Made by a program: the position numbers and the translations under genes. The notes beneath the pieces were generated by a model, which was given only the letters and a program-made list of their open reading frames with translations, was not told the origin of the DNA and made no database searches. A DNA stretch of 64,000 nucleotides from Anaerolineaceae bacterium (GTDB lineage Bacteria; Chloroflexota; Anaerolineae; Aggregatilineales; Phototrophicaceae), in the NCBI GenBank assembly GCA_020634165.1, contig JACKCF010000001.1, positions 186,001 to 250,000 of the forward strand, in the 5' to 3' direction. This document shows positions 51,863 to 60,294 of this stretch, one piece after another. Numbering within the stretch: position 1 is the stretch's first letter; each line of letters begins with the position of its first letter.

Positions 51863-53059
51863 ATGGACATTTCTTCAAAGCTAAGTACCCGTACCCGCAT
51901 GATGCAGGCCAGTGCCATCCGCGAAATTTTGAAGGTGGTCGCCCAGCCAGGGATGGTTTCATTGGCGGGGGGCATCCCCGCGCCGGAAAGCTTTCCGCTG
52001 GAGATCATCCGCCAGATTACCAACGACGTGCTTGATGAGTTCGGTCCGGCGGCTTTGCAATACGACAAAACAGAGGGCTTCGAGCCGTTAGTGCGGGCCC
52101 TGGTCGATTATCTGCCCACACGGGGGTTAGTCAACGTCGCGCCAGAAACCCTGGGCATCTTTTCCGGCTCGCAGAGCGCGCTGGACATGGTCGCCAAGGT
52201 GCTCATTTCTCCTGGGGATAAAATCGCCATTGAAGCGCCATCTTACCTGGGAGCGATCAGCGCCTTTAATGCCTATGAACCCGACTATGTATCTGTCGCG
52301 ACGGATGATGATGGCATTCTGCCAGATGCGCTGGAAGAGGTACTTAAGCAGCACACCATCAAGCTGATTTACCTTGTGCCCACGTTTCAGAACCCAACTG
52401 GTCGCACCCTCTCGCTGGAACGCCGCAAACGGGTCGCCGACCTTCTTAAGCAGTACGATGTGCTGCTGCTGGAAGACGATCCCTACAGCGCCCTGCGCTA
52501 CAGCGGCGAAGCACTGCCGACACTGCAATCCTTCGCCCCCGATCATGTGATTTACTGTAGTACATTCTCAAAAATTCTGGCACCAGGGATGCGCATTGGC
52601 TTTAGTATAGCCCCCAAGGTACTCATGCGCTGGCTGGTGATCGCCAAGCAGGGCGTTGATCTGCATACGCAGTCCTTTGGGCAGGCGATTGCGGCCATGT
52701 ACCTGACAGGCGGCTACCTCAAAGACCACCTGCCACGCATCATCGAGCTGTATCGTCCCCGCCGAGATGCCATGCTGACATCATTGCAAACCCACATGCC
52801 GCAAGGTTTCACCTGGACGCACCCGGAAGGTGGCATGTTCCTGTGGTTGGCTGGGCCGGAAGGCTTCGATGCCGAAGCGCTGTATCATCGCTGTGTGGAA
52901 CGGGGTGTGGCCTTTGTTCCGGGCAAGTACTTCTTCTTTGAGCCAGGTATCGGCCAGAATACCATGCGCCTCAACTTTACGATGGTCACAGCCGATGTCA
53001 TCGACCAGGCGGTGCGCACCATTGGCGAAACGGCGGCGGGAATGCTCGTTACCCAGTAA
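51863..53059 (+). CDS. PLP-dependent aminotransferase, fold type I (LysN/ARO8-like)
   Basis: A 398-aa aminotransferase. The PLP-binding Lys is K237 in YCSTFSKILAPGMRIGF. Other markers are FSGSQSALDMVAKVLISPGDKIAIEAPSYLGAI, YLVPTFQNPTGRTLS and the DDPYSALRY region. This matches 2-aminoadipate/aromatic aminotransferases (LysN, KAT II or MocR catalytic domain), without a DNA-binding domain. The ATG at 51863 is preferred; the longer TTG start at 51830 overlaps no obvious ribosome-binding site. The amino-acid substrate is uncertain. Confidence 0.88.
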   Translation: MDISSKLSTRTRMMQASAIREILKVVAQPGMVSLAGGIPAPESFPLEIIRQITNDVLDEFGPAALQYDKTEGFEPLVRALVDYLPTRGLVNVAPETLGIFSGSQSALDMVAKVLISPGDKIAIEAPSYLGAISAFNAYEPDYVSVATDDDGILPDALEEVLKQHTIKLIYLVPTFQNPTGRTLSLERRKRVADLLKQYDVLLLEDDPYSALRYSGEALPTLQSFAPDHVIYCSTFSKILAPGMRIGFSIAPKVLMRWLVIAKQGVDLHTQSFGQAIAAMYLTGGYLKDHLPRIIELYRPRRDAMLTSLQTHMPQGFTWTHPEGGMFLWLAGPEGFDAEALYHRCVERGVAFVPGKYFFFEPGIGQNTMRLNFTMVTADVIDQAVRTIGETAAGMLVTQ

Positions 53060-53155
53060 TCGCGCTGATTGCCTTTTTCAACTTTGCGATGTTGAGCCGT
53101 TCCATCTATAATATATAGAACGTGTGTTCGTAAAGTGGTGAGGTGAATCAGGCCC

Positions 53156-53515
53156 GTGACGGATTACACCATTTCCCAAGATGAACAGGTCCAGCAATTT
53201 CTTGATGATTTGCTGGCAGCCGATGTCGACAAATACGAAATCGTGCAACAGGCACGCCAGATCATGTTAGCATGCCATCCGCAAGCCAACGAGTGCATCA
53301 AGTACGGCGGCATTCTATTCGCTCTGGATGAGGATTTCGGCGGTTTGTTCGTCTCCAGGCATCATGTGAAGTTTGATTTCACGCATGGCTACAAGCTGGA
53401 TGATCCCAACAACCTGCTGGAAGGCTCAGGTGAATTTCGGCGCCACCTCAAGTTCAAATCTGAAGCGGATGTGGCCGAGAAGCAACTGCGTTTCTTCATC
53501 GAACAGGCTCACTAA
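53156..53515 (+). CDS. DUF1801 domain protein
   Basis: A 119-aa protein with the DUF1801 pattern (LLAADVDKYEIVQQARQIMLACHPQANECIKYGGILFALDEDFGGLFVSRHHVKFDF). Family members include iron-chaperone-like (YdhG) proteins and many uncharacterised ones. GTG at 53156 follows GAGG. It lies 96 bases after the aminotransferase gene. Function unassigned. Confidence 0.82.
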   Translation: MTDYTISQDEQVQQFLDDLLAADVDKYEIVQQARQIMLACHPQANECIKYGGILFALDEDFGGLFVSRHHVKFDFTHGYKLDDPNNLLEGSGEFRRHLKFKSEADVAEKQLRFFIEQAH

Positions 53516-53532
53516 CAGATTATCCACCAGAA

Positions 53533-54165
53533 CTAAATTGAGCCACTTGCGACAATTGCATAGCGCTCATCACTAACGGGGGCGCCCCATAAATCAGGTT
53601 GATCGCTCAGAGGATAGGTTGTCGCCTGCATACCATCCGGTAGCATCGCCAGAATGTCGCTGGCATGGAGTCCCGCATCGGTGTGCCAGTAGCCTTCAAT
53701 CAGCACTAAACGACCGTCCGATTTCAACAGATTGCGCCAGCGCTTGACGACCTTTTCCGGCTGGGGCAGTGCCCACAATAAATGCCGACACAGCACCACA
53801 TCAAACTGACCAGCCACCAATGTCGGGAAGGCCGCATCCATCTGTATCCAATTGATGCTATATCCGGTGGATGACAGTTTTCGCTGGGCCTGAGCCAGCA
53901 TCTGAGCAGAAAAATCGCTGCCGATGACAGTATGCCCCATCTTTGACAACAGCAGCGTCAGCGACCCTGTGCCACAACCGATATCGAGCACACACGCAGG
54001 CGGTACCGGTGTCAGGCTTTGCAATAGGACGTACCATGCCTCTCGAACACGCTCATCATGCAAACCATGATCGGCTTCCGCATCAAAATCGGCGGCGGCT
54101 TCGTCCCATAATTGGCGAGCAGTTTGGCTTTCCCTGAGGTTATCGGCTGGCATGATGATTTGCAT
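53533..54165 (-). CDS. SAM-dependent methyltransferase, class I
   Basis: A 210-aa Rossmann methyltransferase. Motif I is VLDIGCGTGSLTLLLSKMG, followed by IGSDFS (motif II) and FDVVLCRHLLWALPQPEKVVKRW. Acceptor unknown (small molecule, from size). The start is uncertain: ATG 54165 or 54153 both overlap the end of the Nudix gene, so the two are translationally coupled. The C-terminus ends in a short ERYAIVASGSI strand. Confidence 0.82.
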   Translation of the reverse strand: MQIIMPADNLRESQTARQLWDEAAADFDAEADHGLHDERVREAWYVLLQSLTPVPPACVLDIGCGTGSLTLLLSKMGHTVIGSDFSAQMLAQAQRKLSSTGYSINWIQMDAAFPTLVAGQFDVVLCRHLLWALPQPEKVVKRWRNLLKSDGRLVLIEGYWHTDAGLHASDILAMLPDGMQATTYPLSDQPDLWGAPVSDERYAIVASGSI

Positions 54166-54562
54166 AATCCGTGAGAATTGTGCGATGTTCAAAACCCAGG
54201 TCGAGGTCGTGCTTCAAGGCAGCCTCCAGAGAAAACCAGCCAATCTCGGAAACTTCGTACTCATCTGCGACCATTTCGCCATCACAGGGGCCTTCATAGA
54301 CGGTGACGACGGCGTGGATTTGCCGTTCCTCAAAAATCTCATCATATACGCCGAAGAAGGTTGGGTAGAAATCGACGCCAGTTTCTTCCTTTACTTCACG
54401 GATGACGGCCTGTTCACGGCGTTCGTATTCATCGACTCGACCGCCAGGGAGCACCCATGCACCAGGAAAAGTCGGCATGTTGTCGGCTCGTTTTGTGAGC
54501 AGAATTTCCAATTCGTCGTCCTGCATTCGGGTGATGATCGCGGCCACACTCACAGACGGCAT
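54140..54562 (-). CDS. Nudix hydrolase
   Basis: A 140-aa Nudix protein. The Nudix box is intact: GGRVDEYERREQAVIREVKEETGV (G-x5-E-x7-REUXEExGU). It begins MPSVSVAAIITRMQDDELEILLTKRADN, typical of MutT/YmfB-type enzymes that clean up nucleoside diphosphate derivatives. AAGGAG seven bases before the ATG at 54562 selects this start over 54589. The gene overlaps the downstream methyltransferase start. Confidence 0.88.
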   Translation of the reverse strand: MPSVSVAAIITRMQDDELEILLTKRADNMPTFPGAWVLPGGRVDEYERREQAVIREVKEETGVDFYPTFFGVYDEIFEERQIHAVVTVYEGPCDGEMVADEYEVSEIGWFSLEAALKHDLDLGFEHRTILTDYANHHASR

Positions 54563-54644
54563 GATGTACTCCTTTTTGTGAAATGACACGTTGGCATTCT
54601 CGCCAGATTAGCTGTGCTTTCGCCGACAATACGGTATACCACAC

Positions 54645-54674
54645 TTGACACATGACACGGTCGGCATATACAAT
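54645..54674 (+). promoter_or_regulatory. Promoter of tRNA-Phe
   Basis: A perfect TTGACA (54645-54650), then TATACAAT (54667-54674) after 16-18 bases. The tRNA starts 12 bases later. Confidence 0.75.
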
Positions 54675-54685
54675 CGCCCTACTTC

Positions 54686-54758
54686 GCTGAGGTAGCTCAG
54701 TTGGTAGAGCATCGCACTGAAAATGCGGGTGTCCCCAGTTCAAGTCTGGGCCTCAGCA
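54686..54758 (+). tRNA. tRNA-Phe (GAA)
   Basis: A complete cloverleaf: acceptor GCTGAGG pairs with CCTCAGC, D-arm GCTC/GAGC, anticodon stem TCGCA/TGCGG (one G-T pair) with loop CTGAAAA, so the anticodon is GAA (Phe). The variable loop is 5 bases, T-arm CCCAG/CTGGG with TTCAAGT. The discriminator is A. CCA is not encoded and must be added after transcription. Confidence 0.97.
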
Positions 54759-54762
54759 CAAG

Positions 54763-54789
54763 AACCTGCCATCCGGCGGGTTTTTTGTT
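54763..54789 (+). terminator. Terminator of tRNA-Phe
   Basis: AACCTGCC-ATCC-GGCGGGTT stem followed by TTTT (part of TTTTTT). Confidence 0.75.
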
Positions 54790-54794
54790 TCTGG

Positions 54795-55313
54795 CTACAG
54801 GGCTGCCCATTCCTCGCGTGTGATGACATAATATTTGGTGATGCCGCCATCGTCCTCAGCCGCATCGTGGTCAAAGCGCATATTGAGCTTGTCCATGATC
54901 TTGAGCGAGGCGTCGTTGTCGTGATTGATGGTTGACCAGATGGCATCCAGCTCAGAAACGCTAAAGACATAATCCAGCATGCCTCTGGCGATTTCCGTCG
55001 CGTAGCCCTTACCCCAAAAATCCTGGCTCAGTGCATAGATAATCTCATCGAAATCATGATCTGGCGCACGCACAACCCCACAGAAGCCAACAAACGCATC
55101 CGTGCCTTTTTCGATAATAGCCGATGTGCCATAGCCACGCTGGTCATATTTTAGCTGGCAGATACCAATCCACCCGTTGCACTGCTCGCGTGTGAGCGTA
55201 CTGCCATCATCCATATATTGCATCGCGATAGGATCAGCGCACAGCTCAGCCAATCCATCAAGGTCCTGCGGCCCCAGATGCCGTGCATACAGACGATCCG
55301 TTTCAAACATCAT
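54795..55313 (-). CDS. GNAT N-acetyltransferase, RimJ/RimL type
   Basis: A 172-aa acetyltransferase. It begins MMFETDRLYARHLGPQDLDGLAELCADP, contains YALSQDFWGKGYATEIARGMLDYVF (the acetyl-CoA loop with GKGYA) and ends with a SLKIMDKLNMRFDHDAAEDDGGITKYYVITREEW motif. It matches RimJ/RimL-like enzymes that acetylate small molecules or protein N-termini. ATG 55313 is preferred over the longer in-frame start at 55388. It lies downstream of tRNA-Phe on the opposite strand. Confidence 0.87.
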   Translation of the reverse strand: MMFETDRLYARHLGPQDLDGLAELCADPIAMQYMDDGSTLTREQCNGWIGICQLKYDQRGYGTSAIIEKGTDAFVGFCGVVRAPDHDFDEIIYALSQDFWGKGYATEIARGMLDYVFSVSELDAIWSTINHDNDASLKIMDKLNMRFDHDAAEDDGGITKYYVITREEWAAL

Positions 55314-55489
55314 GTTTTTTGCTCTCTTGGTTGGGATACATTTACCAGCAAGCATCATATCGGATAGAAAGTGAATATAACAGGCCACAAGAGGTTAATT
55401 TGGACTAAGAGAAGTAATGTGGGTGTGTTTAGTAAGTTCTTTAGTTTGCTGTTTTGAACTATGATGCTTGTCGGCTAGAGAGGTCTTTA

Positions 55490-55918
55490 TTACTCGCAGG
55501 ATTTTAGAAGATCGACGATATCCTCTCGTATTTCTTCATCTGCTAGCAATGATTTATAAGTTTCCACGCCCAGACAGACGCATCGCTTCAATCGTAACGC
55601 TTGTGACTTATATGGCTCTTTTAGTGTCTTGATTTCGCTATATGATAATAGTTCAAGAAGAAGGTTAGTGACCACTCCCTTGTCGGGTAGTTTTTCTGAC
55701 TGTAGCAGCTCAATAAAAATGGGAATTATGTCATCATGTAATTCATTTCTACCTTGCCTATATGCCCATTCCAATTGTTCGTCCAATTCACTCATAGCCC
55801 TCAGGCGAGTCAATCGGTCTTCCGACAAAAGATCTTGGATTAGACTCACAAAGTCAGGCGAGTCCAGTCCCTGTCGGCTGTATTTTTCCCAATCGATTTC
55901 ATTCAATTTGTTTAGCAA
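55490..55918 (-). CDS. HEAT-repeat-like small protein
   Basis: A 142-aa all-helical protein, AT-rich. It begins MLNKLNEIDWEKYSRQGLDSPDFVSLIQDLLSEDRLTRLRAMSELDEQLEWAYRQGRNELHDDIIPIFIELLQ, a pattern of two HEAT-like helix pairs seen in many predicted protein-interaction or immunity proteins. TTG 55918 follows GAGGT. No closer assignment is possible. It is probably expressed on its own. Confidence 0.58.
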   Translation of the reverse strand: MLNKLNEIDWEKYSRQGLDSPDFVSLIQDLLSEDRLTRLRAMSELDEQLEWAYRQGRNELHDDIIPIFIELLQSEKLPDKGVVTNLLLELLSYSEIKTLKEPYKSQALRLKRCVCLGVETYKSLLADEEIREDIVDLLKSCE

Positions 55919-56109
55919 AAGAACTACCTCAGATAGTGCAAGCCAATCCGCGCCGAAATATTGCTACAGTATGTGAAAAGCCAATGGCTGCCATCACGGC
56001 CATTTGCTCTCGTGGTTAGGAGATAACTGTGCCAGCAGATATCATACCGGATAGATAGTAAATACAATAGGTCAGAAAGGGCCATTTGTATACATTCAAC
56101 TTGAAGTTT

Positions 56110-56412
56110 TCAATCTTGGATCAAACCTCTTTTACGCTTGCGTTTTCTATGCTTGAGTACGAAACGCCTAAAAATAAACATTGTCGCCAACAGTGAAATA
56201 ACAATATTTCCCATTAGGGACAAAATCCCAACTAAAAAACCTTCACCAAGGCAATTAAAACCCCCACAATGAGGCAATGGCGGTATGCTTAAAAATATTG
56301 CCCAGACAACCTGAGTCGCAACGAACATAAGAGCAAGAAAAATCGATATGAAAATCACGGCGTAGATAGTAAGTTGCAGCAACTTTCGAGCGAGTTTGCT
56401 AGACATAGCCAT
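56110..56412 (-). CDS. Small two-TM membrane protein
   Basis: A 100-aa protein with two membrane helices (LTIYAVIFISIFLALMFVATQ and ILSLMGNIVISLLATMFIF), a Cys-containing loop (PHCGGFNCLGEG) and a very basic C-terminus (KHRKRKRKR). Function unknown. The end of the gene is AT-rich. Confidence 0.55.
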   Translation of the reverse strand: MAMSSKLARKLLQLTIYAVIFISIFLALMFVATQVVWAIFLSIPPLPHCGGFNCLGEGFLVGILSLMGNIVISLLATMFIFRRFVLKHRKRKRKRGLIQD

Positions 56413-56679
56413 GTCCTACACTTATCAAAGCTGGATAATCGTATACGAATAGGAAAGCGGGCTACCCCTACATAGCATTCCTATTCAATATACACGAGAG
56501 CGCGCCTGTTTGTGCATTTTGTCACAGGCTTTGTGCAATACTCCCCTGTGCAACCTTCTTGAAGGCTACTACAATGCTTGCGTTTTGAATCTGCGTATTC
56601 ACAGATGCCTTGCGACCAGCAGGCATCTGCGCGTCAAACATCCGCTAGTGACCGCATTCAGACAGGGAGGCACCTATTT

Positions 56680-57768
56680 ATGAGCCGTGACCATCAGTAT
56701 TTGATCTTGCCGGGGCCAGTTGAGGTCCGTAAGGAAATCCTAGAGGAACAAAGCAAGTGGATGATCGGCCACCGTTCCTCCGCCTTTGCGGAGTTGTATG
56801 GTCGTATGCACGAAAAGCTGCAACAAGCTTTCTTCACCCAGAACACGGTGCTCATGATTGGTGCATCTGGCACGGGCTTCTGGGAAGGTGCATCCCGTAA
56901 CTGCATCCGTGATGGCAAAAAAGTGCTGCACCTGACCGGCGGCGCATTCAGCGAACGCTGGGCGGACATCAGCCGTGCCAATGGCAAACAGGTTGATACC
57001 CTGCAGGTCGAATGGGGGCAGGCCCACACCCCAGAGATGGTCGCTGAGGCCCTGAATAATGGCCCTTACGATGCCATCGCCCTGGTCCACAATGAAACCA
57101 GCACTGGCGTCACCAATCCGGTTAAAGCCATCGCTGCCGTTGTAAAGGCACAATCGCCGGATACACTCATTCTGGTCGATAGTGTCAGCGGCTTTTTAGG
57201 CACCGAAATGCGCGTCGATGAGTGGGGCCTGGACCTGGTGCTGACCAGCAGCCAGAAAGCATTCGCGCTCCCACCTGGGATGGCCTTCGTCGCCATCAGT
57301 GAGCGTGTGCTGGAGCGTGCCAAGGAAATTGAGTTCCGGGGCTACTACTTCGACTTCATCGAAATTGCCAAACTGGCTGCCAAGAACAACACCCCCAGCA
57401 CACCGCCCGTCAGCCTGATGTACGCCGCTGATAAGCAGTTGGATGATATTCTGGCAGAGGGCATCGAAAATCGTTGGGCGCGCCACATTGCTATGAAGGA
57501 AATGACCCACGAATGGGCAACCTCGCGTGGCTTTGGCCTGTTTGCTGATGAACCCTATCGCTCGAATACCGTGTCCACCGTCGATAACCGCGAAGTGGGC
57601 ATTGATGTGAATGACATGGCTAAGTTCATGGCTGGGCGCGGCTTCGCGATGGACAAGGGCTATGGCAAGCTCAAAGGTCCAACGTTCCGCATTCCGCACA
57701 TGGGCGATCTGCAACCAGCCGTCCTGGAAGAAGTCTTCGATGGTCTGGATGCTTTCCTGGGGAAATAA
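56680..57768 (+). CDS. Class V PLP aminotransferase (alanine-glyoxylate / serine-pyruvate type)
   Basis: A 362-aa enzyme of the alanine-glyoxylate aminotransferase family. It starts YLILPGPVEVRKEILEEQSKWMIGHRS, has LMIGASGTGFWEGASRN, HNETSTGVTNPVKAIAAVV, DSVSGFLGTEMRVDEWG and the PLP Lys K193 in LTSSQKAFALPPG. In Thermotoga a similar pair (aminotransferase next to phosphoglycerate dehydrogenase) makes serine. The D-3-phosphoglycerate dehydrogenase lies 284 bases downstream here. I infer the same route. GGGAGG precedes the ATG at 56680; the longer frame is rejected. Confidence 0.88.
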   Translation: MSRDHQYLILPGPVEVRKEILEEQSKWMIGHRSSAFAELYGRMHEKLQQAFFTQNTVLMIGASGTGFWEGASRNCIRDGKKVLHLTGGAFSERWADISRANGKQVDTLQVEWGQAHTPEMVAEALNNGPYDAIALVHNETSTGVTNPVKAIAAVVKAQSPDTLILVDSVSGFLGTEMRVDEWGLDLVLTSSQKAFALPPGMAFVAISERVLERAKEIEFRGYYFDFIEIAKLAAKNNTPSTPPVSLMYAADKQLDDILAEGIENRWARHIAMKEMTHEWATSRGFGLFADEPYRSNTVSTVDNREVGIDVNDMAKFMAGRGFAMDKGYGKLKGPTFRIPHMGDLQPAVLEEVFDGLDAFLGK

Positions 57769-57838
57769 CCCAAGATCATCGAGGGAGTGGCACAATGTAC
57801 GGTGTGTACCCGACAACGTGGAAAGATCATTTTCTCTT

Positions 57839-57920
57839 GGCCCTCATCCCCCAGGCGAAGGGGAATCCAAAGAGGTTGCTAAAGTCCTCTCCTGGAGGAG
57901 AGGGATATAGGGTGAGGGCT
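57839..57920. repeat. Dispersed palindromic element, copy 4 (long form)
   Basis: Two related inverted blocks (GGCCCTCATCCCCCAGGC with a GGGGAA partner, then CCTCTCCTGGAGGAGAGG followed by TAGGGTGAGGGCT). The right half is a copy of the element at 45370. It lies between the aminotransferase and serA genes. Confidence 0.55.
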
Positions 57921-57980
57921 AAAAAGCGTGTCGTGCATGGCTAAACAGTATATTGTGCCCCTGCATCATGTCTTAAAAGT

Positions 57981-58000
57981 GGACGCAGCATGCTGCGTCC
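57981..58000. repeat. Perfect 20-base palindrome
   Basis: GGACGCAGCATGCTGCGTCC is a perfect palindrome and belongs to the same class as 42772 and 46506 (a GC-rich arm around GCATGC). Confidence 0.6.
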
Positions 58001-58052
58001 CAACGGAACTTAAACACCCGCTCAAAATCAAACCCAAATATGAGGCAATTCC

Positions 58053-59018
58053 ATGAGCTATACCGTTTTGATTCCTGATAGCGTGGACCAAAAAGCAGTC
58101 GATCTGATCGAAGCGGCTGACGGTCTGGATGTGGTCTATCCTGGCAAATTAACCCAGGACGAATTGGTCGCGCAGGTGGGGGATGCCCATGCGCTCATTA
58201 TTCGCAGCGGTGTCAAAATCACACCGGAAGTCTTTGCAGCGGCACCGAACCTGAAAGTGGTTGCCCGCGCAGGTGTCGGCGTTGATAACGTCGATCTGGA
58301 TGCCGCCACCGAGCATGGTGTAGTCGTTGTGAATACCCCTGGCGGCAATACCATTTCCACCGCCGAACATACCTTTGGCCTGATGATTGCGCTTGCTCGG
58401 CATATTCCGCAGGGCGATGCTTCGCTGCGTGCGGGTCGCTGGGATCGTAAGCTGTTTACAGGCGTTGAACTCAAGGGCAAGACGCTCGGCCTGGTCGGTT
58501 TAGGGCGCATCGGGCAGGCGATTGCCAAACGTGCGCAGGCTTTTGAAATGAATGTCGTCGCCCATGATCCTTATGTTCCGGCGGAAGTTGCCAGCGATAT
58601 GGGCGTCGTCCTGCTTGATCTGGACGGGGTATTTGCCCATGCGGACTTCATCAGCCTGCATGCTCCGATTATGGACGAAACGCGCGGCATGATTAATGTC
58701 GATTCTATCGCCAAGATGAAAGATGGCGTGCGCATCATCAACGCAGCGCGCGGTGGCCTCATCAACGATGCTGATCTGGCTGCTGCCATCAAATCTGGCA
58801 AAGTGGCCGGGGCTGCGCTCGATGTTTACGAGCCGGAACCGCCTGCTGCCGACAATCCGCTGATTGGCCTCGATGGCGTGATTCATACGCCGCATCTGGC
58901 AGCCAGCACCAGCGATGCCCAGGTGACCGTCGCTATTGAAGCGGCTCAACTGGTGATCGACGCACTGCTGCACAATAAGCCACAGAATGTGGTCAACAAG
59001 GCTGTGCTGGAAAGCTAA
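58053..59018 (+). CDS. serA: D-3-phosphoglycerate dehydrogenase, short form
   Basis: A 321-aa D-isomer-specific 2-hydroxyacid dehydrogenase. NAD motif is GLVGLGRIGQ (146-155), the catalytic Arg is R233 in AARGGLIND, the Glu is in VYEPEPP and His281 is in HTPHLAAS. The preceding IIRSGVKIT and VARAGVGVDNVDLDAATEHGV regions are typical of SerA. It has no C-terminal ASB or ACT domain, so it would lack serine feedback. The aminotransferase gene upstream supports a role in serine synthesis. A terminator follows. Confidence 0.88.
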   Translation: MSYTVLIPDSVDQKAVDLIEAADGLDVVYPGKLTQDELVAQVGDAHALIIRSGVKITPEVFAAAPNLKVVARAGVGVDNVDLDAATEHGVVVVNTPGGNTISTAEHTFGLMIALARHIPQGDASLRAGRWDRKLFTGVELKGKTLGLVGLGRIGQAIAKRAQAFEMNVVAHDPYVPAEVASDMGVVLLDLDGVFAHADFISLHAPIMDETRGMINVDSIAKMKDGVRIINAARGGLINDADLAAAIKSGKVAGAALDVYEPEPPAADNPLIGLDGVIHTPHLAASTSDAQVTVAIEAAQLVIDALLHNKPQNVVNKAVLES

Positions 59019-59042
59019 ATCCGATCCGCGTAAAGATTTTGG

Positions 59043-59069
59043 AGCCGACTCTACTGGGTCGGCTTTTTG
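59043..59069 (+). terminator. Terminator after serA
   Basis: AGCCGAC-TCTACTG-GGTCGGCT stem followed by TTTTGC. Confidence 0.75.
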
Positions 59070-59071
59070 CT

Positions 59072-59473
59072 TTATTCAACAGGCTTATCCCACATAATCT
59101 TTAGGTTGTACTGCTGTATTTGTCTATCGTGTGTCACTAGCCACGTATCTTCTAAAAGTGCCTGTGAAATGAGCAATCGGTCAAATGGATCGCGATGGTG
59201 ATGCGGCAAATCATTTAAGCCAAAGATATGAGGAGGCTTGATCGGCATAAGTTGAATGCCGTTTCGGACCCGCTGTTCGCTAATAAGCTGTTGCATTGGC
59301 GACACTAACTGCAATTTGCCCAATTGAGACTTGATTTGCATCTCCCATAAGCTAACAAGACTTAGATACACATCATTCTGACGATCTGAAATCGCGTCAA
59401 TTACTTGTTTCGGCAAGTGTTGGTAGTCGCTATCCCACCACAAAAATGCGTGGGTATCGAGCAACAACCTCAT
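59072..59473 (-). CDS. vapC: VapC-family PIN-domain toxin
   Basis: A 133-aa PIN nuclease. The acidic site is D6 in LLLDTHAFLWW, E in SLWEMQIK, D in HRDPFDRLLI and D in VTHDRQIQ. This is the VapC pattern of RNA-cleaving toxins. It overlaps its antitoxin gene by four bases (ATGA), the normal arrangement with antitoxin first. It is the second gene of a two-gene unit. Target RNA is unknown. Confidence 0.9.
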   Translation of the reverse strand: MRLLLDTHAFLWWDSDYQHLPKQVIDAISDRQNDVYLSLVSLWEMQIKSQLGKLQLVSPMQQLISEQRVRNGIQLMPIKPPHIFGLNDLPHHHRDPFDRLLISQALLEDTWLVTHDRQIQQYNLKIMWDKPVE

Positions 59474-59706
59474 GCATCACCAAGCCAGAAAGCATCAGAA
59501 AGTTCTGCATCAAAATCATCAGAAATCTTATATGTACCAGCATGCAAGCCTGGAACCCGCTTTTGGCCCCCCTGGGAGAGGCTTTCTATACGTGCGACCC
59601 AATTATCACCTGCTTTGAGGATGATTTGCTGATGTTCACCTAATAGGACCAACAATGCTTCAACATCTGTTGGTTCTTCTTTGATGTCGATTATTTTCGG
59701 TTCCAT
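59470..59706 (-). CDS. Antitoxin of the VapBC pair
   Basis: A 78-aa protein. It begins MEPKIIDIKEEPTDVEALLVLLGEHQQIIL and ends in KRVPGLHAGTYKISDDFDAELSDAFWLGDA, a tail characteristic of type II antitoxins that pair with this PIN class. It is likely also the autoregulator of the operon. Start is ATG 59706; a TTG at 59718 is possible. It has no obvious DNA-binding domain at the N-terminus, so its class is not named. Confidence 0.8.
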   Translation of the reverse strand: MEPKIIDIKEEPTDVEALLVLLGEHQQIILKAGDNWVARIESLSQGGQKRVPGLHAGTYKISDDFDAELSDAFWLGDA

Positions 59707-59778
59707 GACAACGTCCAATTCCTATTGATCGTGATTATACTACGGATCACGCATGTATCCGTGTAATATTCTCTATGC

Positions 59779-59784
59779 TATAAT
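59779..59784 (+). promoter_or_regulatory. Putative -10 element of the SRPBCC gene
   Basis: A perfect TATAAT lies 30 bases before the start codon and near the divergent vapBC start. The -35 region is weak. Confidence 0.4.
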
Positions 59785-59813
59785 CAAAACGAACATTTGT
59801 TTGGGGGATTACA

Positions 59814-60239
59814 ATGCCTGACCCAGATTTGAAGCGTCCAGTAGGCTTAACCAAAGATGTTGGCTGGCAAATTGGCGTCCGCAGGACAGTGCCACTTTCT
59901 GTCGAAGAAGCCTGGGACTTGTTGTTTTCCAAAGAAGGGGTAAAGGTCTGGCTGGGCGACACGGCAAAAATTACCTTTACTAGGAACGAACCGTACCAGC
60001 TCAAAGATGGCACAACGGGCGAAATCCGCGTATTTGAGAAGCATTCTCATATTCGCCTGACTTGGGACCCGGAGGGTGCGGACCGACCATCAACGATACA
60101 GGTGCGCGTCATGCCGCGTGATGGCCGCTGCATCATCGGTTTCCATCAGGAGCATCTTGGCAGCGCTGCCGAACGCGAACAACGTCGCCGCTTCTTCAAG
60201 CAGGCGCTGGATAAGTTGATGGAGTTAGCCAATAAATAG
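59814..60239 (+). CDS. SRPBCC (AHSA1-like) domain protein
   Basis: A 141-aa START/Bet v1-fold protein of the AHSA1 type: VRRTVPLSVEEAWDLLFSKEGVKVWLGD, then EIRVFEKHSHIRLTWDPEG and VRVMPRDGRCIIGFHQEHLGSAAEREQRR ending in a helix. Such proteins bind hydrophobic ligands or regulate partners. GGGGGAT precedes the ATG. Function unassigned. Confidence 0.85.
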   Translation: MPDPDLKRPVGLTKDVGWQIGVRRTVPLSVEEAWDLLFSKEGVKVWLGDTAKITFTRNEPYQLKDGTTGEIRVFEKHSHIRLTWDPEGADRPSTIQVRVMPRDGRCIIGFHQEHLGSAAEREQRRRFFKQALDKLMELANK

Positions 60240-60294
60240 CCTCGACAATTGTTAGTATGATAAAATGACGCTGTGAAGTGATCGAGGTGCAGCA

